From positions 18,166,001-18,230,000 of the forward strand of contig JAPVLO010000008.1 in NCBI GenBank assembly GCA_027257055.1: 64,000 nucleotides of DNA, given 5' to 3'. The notes under the pieces are model-generated. The model was not told the origin of the DNA. It did no database searches and saw only the letters and a list, made by a program, of their open reading frames with translations. Source of the stretch: Cephalopachus bancanus (lineage: Eukaryota > Chordata > Mammalia > Primates > Tarsiidae). The position numbers and the translations under genes were made by a program. This document shows positions 59,305-64,000 of this stretch, piece by piece (within the stretch, counting starts at the first letter, position 1; each line of letters opens with the position of its first letter).

Positions 59305-60499
59305 CAATACAAATTGTTTTTGCTTCCTTAAAAAAAGGATTATTAATGAATTTTCCTATTTTTATTCAGTAGTATACATGTTGGTCAATTTTGCCTCTGG
59401 TGTTTAGATTATAATCTCCTGGCAGGGAAATTAGGTAGGCTTATTAAAAAAGACATTTGTATTCAAGTAGAAAAAAATCACTTTTGCATACTTGGACATG
59501 CCAATTTATAAATGGGTAGCTGAAACCTGTACAAATATAACCTGCTCCTGCCATTTATATATCCATGATTTTGAGTGGTTGGTTTTCAATTTTCTGTTTA
59601 TGAAAATTTTGAAATTTCATAGTTGTGATAAAGGTTAGGCATTTTGGTTTGGTTATTGTGTTCTTTATTTTTGGAAAGCAAGTGAGTTAAATTTTAGTTT
59701 GAGATTGCACTGATTAACTTATTATGAATTTTTATGCTATTTGGTGACTGCAGGAGGTATGAATAGGTAAGTTCATCAGAAGTAAATTTTAAGACAAGGT
59801 TCCCCAAAGGGCAAGTTGAAGTGATTCACAAGATGAAACTGTGGTGAGAGAAAGTGAAACTTATTAATTATAAATAACTTCAGTTCAAACTCTAGTTAAC
59901 CAATTTTCACTTCTCTTAACTTGCATCTACCTATTGAGAGGTTCAAATAACACATTTCTTCCTGACAAGAAAATTCTTACACATGTGGAAGCTCATTTTA
60001 TTTGCAAACCCGCTATTGAACATATTCTGAATATACACTAAATTGTATGTTTTAAATATTTAAAATTAAAAGTGCAAATATTAGAAGTTCAAAAGTCTTT
60101 TATCTTTCATGTCTTACCCTCAAAACCAAATGAATCATCTTCACCTTTGAAGTGGCAAAGTAAAAGCATAGACACTCCATTATAGATGGTTCCTTAAACC
60201 CTCAAATTTCCATCCCTAAAAGTATGAGAAGGGTTTTCTCTCCATGAACAGGATTCTTCTGATTTTTTGCCTATGGGTGCTTCCATATATATCTGAGTTG
60301 CAGTATTAAAAAACAAAACAACAAACAACAACAGAAAACAAGAACCAGAATCCTTTTATTAAAGATCAAAGACATAGATTAGTTGGAAGGGGCTTGCCCC
60401 ACTGTCACAGACTGTCTGATGGGATGCCCATAAAGGGAGAAAAAGTGGGCACTTGCTGAGGCCACATTCAGTGCCGGGACAGAGATCTGTGGGCCCCCA
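59305..60499. other. No gene seen; unassigned
   Basis: AT-rich with a small (AAC)n stretch at about 60310-60340. Confidence 0.3.
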
Positions 60500-60620
60500 C
60501 TATAGCCCTTTGACATGGATGCTGTTATTAATTTCATTTTATTGGTGAAGAAATGGAACCTCAGAGATTGGTAACTGACTCCAGGGCATTTCAGCTCAAA
60601 TCAGGGCTATGGGTCCCTAA
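60500..60620 (+). repeat. MIR fragment
   Basis: 'gatgctgttattaatttcattttattggtgaagaaatgg' and 'aacctcagagattggtaactg'. Confidence 0.45.
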
Positions 60621-60744
60621 TGTTCTTAAACATAGTCTGTGTTGTCTCTGAAGGAAGACAGTGCAGACAGTAAAAGAGAAGAGGAGCTCTGACAGTGAAC
60701 TTCTGACACCAGGGTGACGTGGCACAGGCAGGCAGGACTCTTAT

Positions 60745-60817
60745 GGTTGCCACGTGATAAATTAGTATGCTCCTTTAGTGACTTGCGGCTGCCATATAGT
60801 AAATTAGTACATTCCTT
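60745..60817. repeat. Two-copy tandem duplication, period 42
   Basis: A 31-bp unit at 60745-60775 recurs at 60787-60817 at about 80% identity; shared core 'taaattagta'. Confidence 0.75.
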
Positions 60818-60819
60818 CT

Positions 60820-61538
60820 GTTAACACAAGCAAGTCATGTCATCTCCTGGGTCCTAAATTTTCTTACTCTTAAAATGACATAGTTGGACAGGATGCTGTC
60901 TGGACCTGGTAACATTATGTAGGTACCCAAATATGTACTTCCACAAATTAAATGTCCAATCTGGAGTGCTGCAGCTATTTTATTGGTTGGGAATTTTTAA
61001 ATTTTAAGACAATTAACTAGTATATACTGCCCCACCCCATTTTGGGCACAAGGAAATTCTTGTCTTTGAATCTCCTCTCTGAAAATTGTTTCCTGAAGGT
61101 CAAACTTTTTAATTTCTTAATTAGATTAGCTCATACTTAACTGATGGTTTCAGCAGTTTATTTTGATTTGAGGATGAGTAATGTTACCAGTGAGGGTAAG
61201 CTTTAGCCCTCTTTCCTTATCTGCCAGAACAAGGCGGAGGAAAACACATTTTGGGTGTACATGGATATTCTGTTTCAGTGGGAAGGACTTAATGAAATGG
61301 GCACAGCAGATATCAGTATGATCAAACATCCATGACAAATCAGCAGCCACATCAAATTATACATAACCTAATCCAAACTGGGGGAAGGGAGGATTCTTAA
61401 GATAAACGACCCTACATCAGATCACATTGTGACTGCTTTTGGATGAGTTTCTTATATGTCATGCAAAATAAGATTCCCAAATACCAGAATTATTGCCAGG
61501 TCTGTTGGGGCAGCGATTAAAATTGTGAAGAGGTTTAT
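60820..61538. other. No gene seen; unassigned
   Basis: No supported feature. Confidence 0.3.
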
Positions 61539-61577
61539 ACACACACACACAACACACACACACACACACACACACAC
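61539..61577. repeat. (AC)n microsatellite
   Basis: About 19 AC units with one A insertion. Confidence 0.97.
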
Positions 61578-62004
61578 GGGCTAAGTGAAATACTACTTCA
61601 CATTTTGTGACTAGAGAATGAAATGCCAAAGCAGAGGTAAAATGTGCTATTGTCCTACAAATGAGGCAGCTGAACCTTGATGTGGATAAAGTACTTTTCC
61701 ACAGTTACCTAGAATCAACATTCAAACTTACATCCATACACTACAACTCTACTCTAATCAGTTCCATCACACCATCACATAATAGTTTGGTGTGACAAGC
61801 CAAGCTGTTATAGATAAACGGAGAAAAGAATGGATAGATAACTATTTGAGTAAGCCAGACAGACAGATTCTTGGCAGTTTCCACAGTACTTAAAGCCAGG
61901 AATAAATCAGTGACTCAAATGGTTAGTTATAGAGGAATAGACCCATAAAAAAGCACATCAAAATTAAAAGGTGAATAATAGAAAGAAAACCAGGATAGCA
62001 AATT
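61578..62004. other. No gene seen; possible MIR trace
   Basis: 'gaggcagctgaaccttgatgtgg' near 61660 is weakly MIR-like; otherwise unassigned. Confidence 0.3.
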
Positions 62005-62345
62005 GGGTGGGTTAGGGTAATACTAGCTACTGTAACAAATGCCAGGCTCCAGTGACTTAGCATTTCAGAAGTTTCCTTCTTGCTCTCATGTTCCTGGTCA
62101 GTGGATGGCCCTCCAGCTGGTGATCTGGGTATCTATGCTCTTTCTGTTTTGTGGCCCTACCTTCTACTACACCCTCTGAAGCTACTTCCTTCAGCCAAAG
62201 AATGGGATAGGAGAGAGTGATAAGGCTCTTGGTCCTGAAGTGACACACATCACTTCCACTCAAGAGTTGGCCCCATGGCCTCACCTAGGAGCAAGGGACT
62301 TGGGCATGTAGCCCTGTGCCCTCACCTTGACTGGACAGTCACATC
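62005..62345 (-). repeat. Probable LTR-like interspersed repeat, family unassigned
   Basis: Text such as 'ctactgtaacaaatgccaggc', 'ctcatgttcctggtcagtgg', 'gaagtgacacacatcacttcc' and 'ccccatggcctcacctaggagcaagg' resembles an old LTR-type repeat read antisense. I cannot give a family. Confidence 0.4.
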
Positions 62346-63325
62346 CCAGCAACAAGTCTACACTATAGAGAGGGGAATATGAGTCTTTGGTAGGTCATCA
62401 GCCACTTGACCACACAAATAGGACCTTTTTTAGCCTTAAAGGCCTCACCTTCATGAGTTTTGCCTGTTTATCATAGGAGAGGATTGAATTGGAGGGTAAA
62501 TGTTTGGTGAAAGGAGCAGGGTGGTGCTTAACTTCAAATGACAGTTTCAGATCATCACAGTTTAAATGATTCTCATCAAAAGATACCATATTTTTCCAGT
62601 TCTACTTCTGAGTTTTTTGTTTATGGCTTTTTGCTTAATATTTTACTAACTCAGATATTTTTCTTTTCTTTTTTCTGTTTATTTTTTCATGTAAAAGTCC
62701 ATAGAATAGGCTCTGAGTTAATGTAGATGTCAAAACACAGAGGGTTACCAAGAGCCTTTTTGATCGTGTCATCTGAGATAGCTTCTACTGTTCTTCTGAT
62801 GTATCAACATGCGTTTCTCTTAGCATGGAACTCCTGTGTCAAAGTACCTGGCAGGGTGAATAGATATTTCCTCTGGAGAGAATGATTTGAAATGAAAATA
62901 AAATCTGATTTTACAGAGGTGACGCAACAAGCAGAGTCTTTCTAGGGAAGGTGTTTGTGTATAAAGCTGCCATGTACCTTGACTGTTATCAGTTTCTACT
63001 TGTGACTTCTTGTCACTTCAGTTATTTTGCTGAGGATCTGTCTATGTCAAATTACACAGTGAAGCAACTTGTTTTGTATTCACTTTGTGACTAAAGAATC
63101 AAAAGCCTCTCTCTTTCCCCTCTGCATTCAGAGTGGAGTGTGGATTCTCTTAGCTGTGGAGCTAGGATATCATGGTGGAGTCCATTAAGCTGAATTATGG
63201 GGAGAATGTGCTGGGGTTACTAAATGAATCAGCACTTACAAACCTGTTCTTGTAGGCCCAAATAGATTTAGGCAGATTGGTCAAATATACAATTAGTACA
63301 CATTCAGTTCATTGTGAAAAAAAAA
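62346..63325. other. No gene seen; unassigned
   Basis: No supported feature; frames of about 62 codons on opposite strands only. Confidence 0.3.
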
Positions 63326-63777
63326 TCTATTTTATTTTATTTCATTTTTATTTTAAAGATGTGGGGTAAAATTCATGATTAGGTAGGTACAAAAGTCGTC
63401 ATTGTACAGGTAAAGTTTGGGTCTCTCTTTGGTACCCACTTTGCCTGGTTTGAGATCAGATACCCTTATTGATGTTGTGTCCCCACCCCAGTCCCATCCC
63501 CACTCCTGCAGTATCCCACTACTGCCAATTCCTTTCTTATAGTATTATGGTAGATGTTCTGGGTCCACTTATGAGTGGGAACATGTGGTACTCAGTTCTT
63601 TGTTTCTGTGATAGATCACTGAGTATTATAGACTCCAAATCCATCCAAGTTGCTGCGAAGTCCATATGTTTGTCCTTCTTTATGGCTGTATAATATTCCA
63701 TTGTATGTATGTACCATATTTTAAAAATTCAGTCCAGTTTCGGTGGACAGCTTGTTTGGTTCCATGTTTTTGCTATT
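63326..63777 (-). mobile_element. 5'-truncated L1 3' end
   Basis: Minus-oriented: T-rich tail, 3' UTR with a C-rich run (63480-63505), then the ORF2 terminus read as far as 'ttttgctatt'. The expected L1 text stops there, just before an Alu. Single (not doubled) 'ctactgcca' unit in the 3' UTR. Confidence 0.88.
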
Positions 63778-63784
63778 AAGCTCT

Positions 63785-64000
63785 TACTTTATTTTATTTG
63801 AGTTGGAATCTCACCCTATCACCCAGGCTGGAGTGCAGTGGCATACTCATTAACCTGCTGGGTTCCAGCAAGCCTTCTGCCTCAGTCTTCCAAGTAACCG
63901 GAACTATGGGTACGTGCAACCACGTCCAGCTAATTTTTGGTTTATTGTAGAGACAAGGTCTTACCAAGTTGCCCTGACTGGTCTCAAACCTGCAGGCTCA
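63785..64000 (-). mobile_element. Alu-type dimeric SINE, older subtype, cut by the window edge
   Basis: T-rich tail, right arm (about 25 bp shorter than the others, missing text after 'ggcatactcat'), linker, and the beginning of the left arm with the CCAAGTTG block retained. It continues beyond the window. Confidence 0.88.

Overview
The window looks like a gene-poor, AT-rich stretch of a primate nuclear genome. The main evidence is a set of dimeric 7SL-derived SINEs (Alu-type) with target-site duplications. Alu dimers are confined to primates. Most copies here are not the human AluS/AluY type and not the lemur/loris type: their 3' end reads as GAGTTGGAGTCTCACTC on the + strand, with an altered right arm and middle linker. 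One plain AluJ-like copy (38974-39285) sits beside them. Together with a non-human L1 lineage, this points to a haplorhine outside the monkeys and apes. A tarsier is my best guess (about 0.6), by inference only.

No protein-coding gene, rRNA, tRNA, snRNA or CRISPR array can be supported. Open frames are all under about 145 codons. The longer ones fall in L1 ORF2 remnants, Alu copies, simple repeats or unrecognisable sequence. The window is best read as intergenic or deep intronic DNA.

Layout: 0-10 kb holds old L2, L1 and MIR sequence, with two solo LTRs inserted into L1 bodies (2404-2922 and 7923-8321). 10.2-11.8 kb holds an LTR-type element split by an Alu, plus a detached 196-bp second copy of part of it 1.2 kb downstream. 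14-25 kb carries six Alu copies and a 5'-truncated L1 (23163-24688) that itself contains an Alu. 25-31 kb is mostly unassigned, with MIR and L2 fragments. A short mariner-like inverted-repeat element (31561-31788) abuts a long (AC)n tract. 33.9-36.1 kb is a nest of LTR, L1, Alu, Alu monomer and second LTR. 37.8-39.6 kb has a right-arm-only Alu, a MER5A-like element and a tail-to-tail Alu pair. 42-52 kb is MIR/L2-rich with two MaLR-type LTRs and a second MER5A. 53.6-59.3 kb carries three L1 3' ends, two of them adjacent and each with a 5' inversion. The window ends in another L1 3' end and an Alu cut by the window edge.

Nothing seen amounts to a new functional system. The items most worth checking are the detached 196-bp duplication, the mariner-like MITE, the paired 5'-inverted L1s and the Alu/L1 subfamily structure. 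Family names come from memory of repeat consensus sequences, not from a search.
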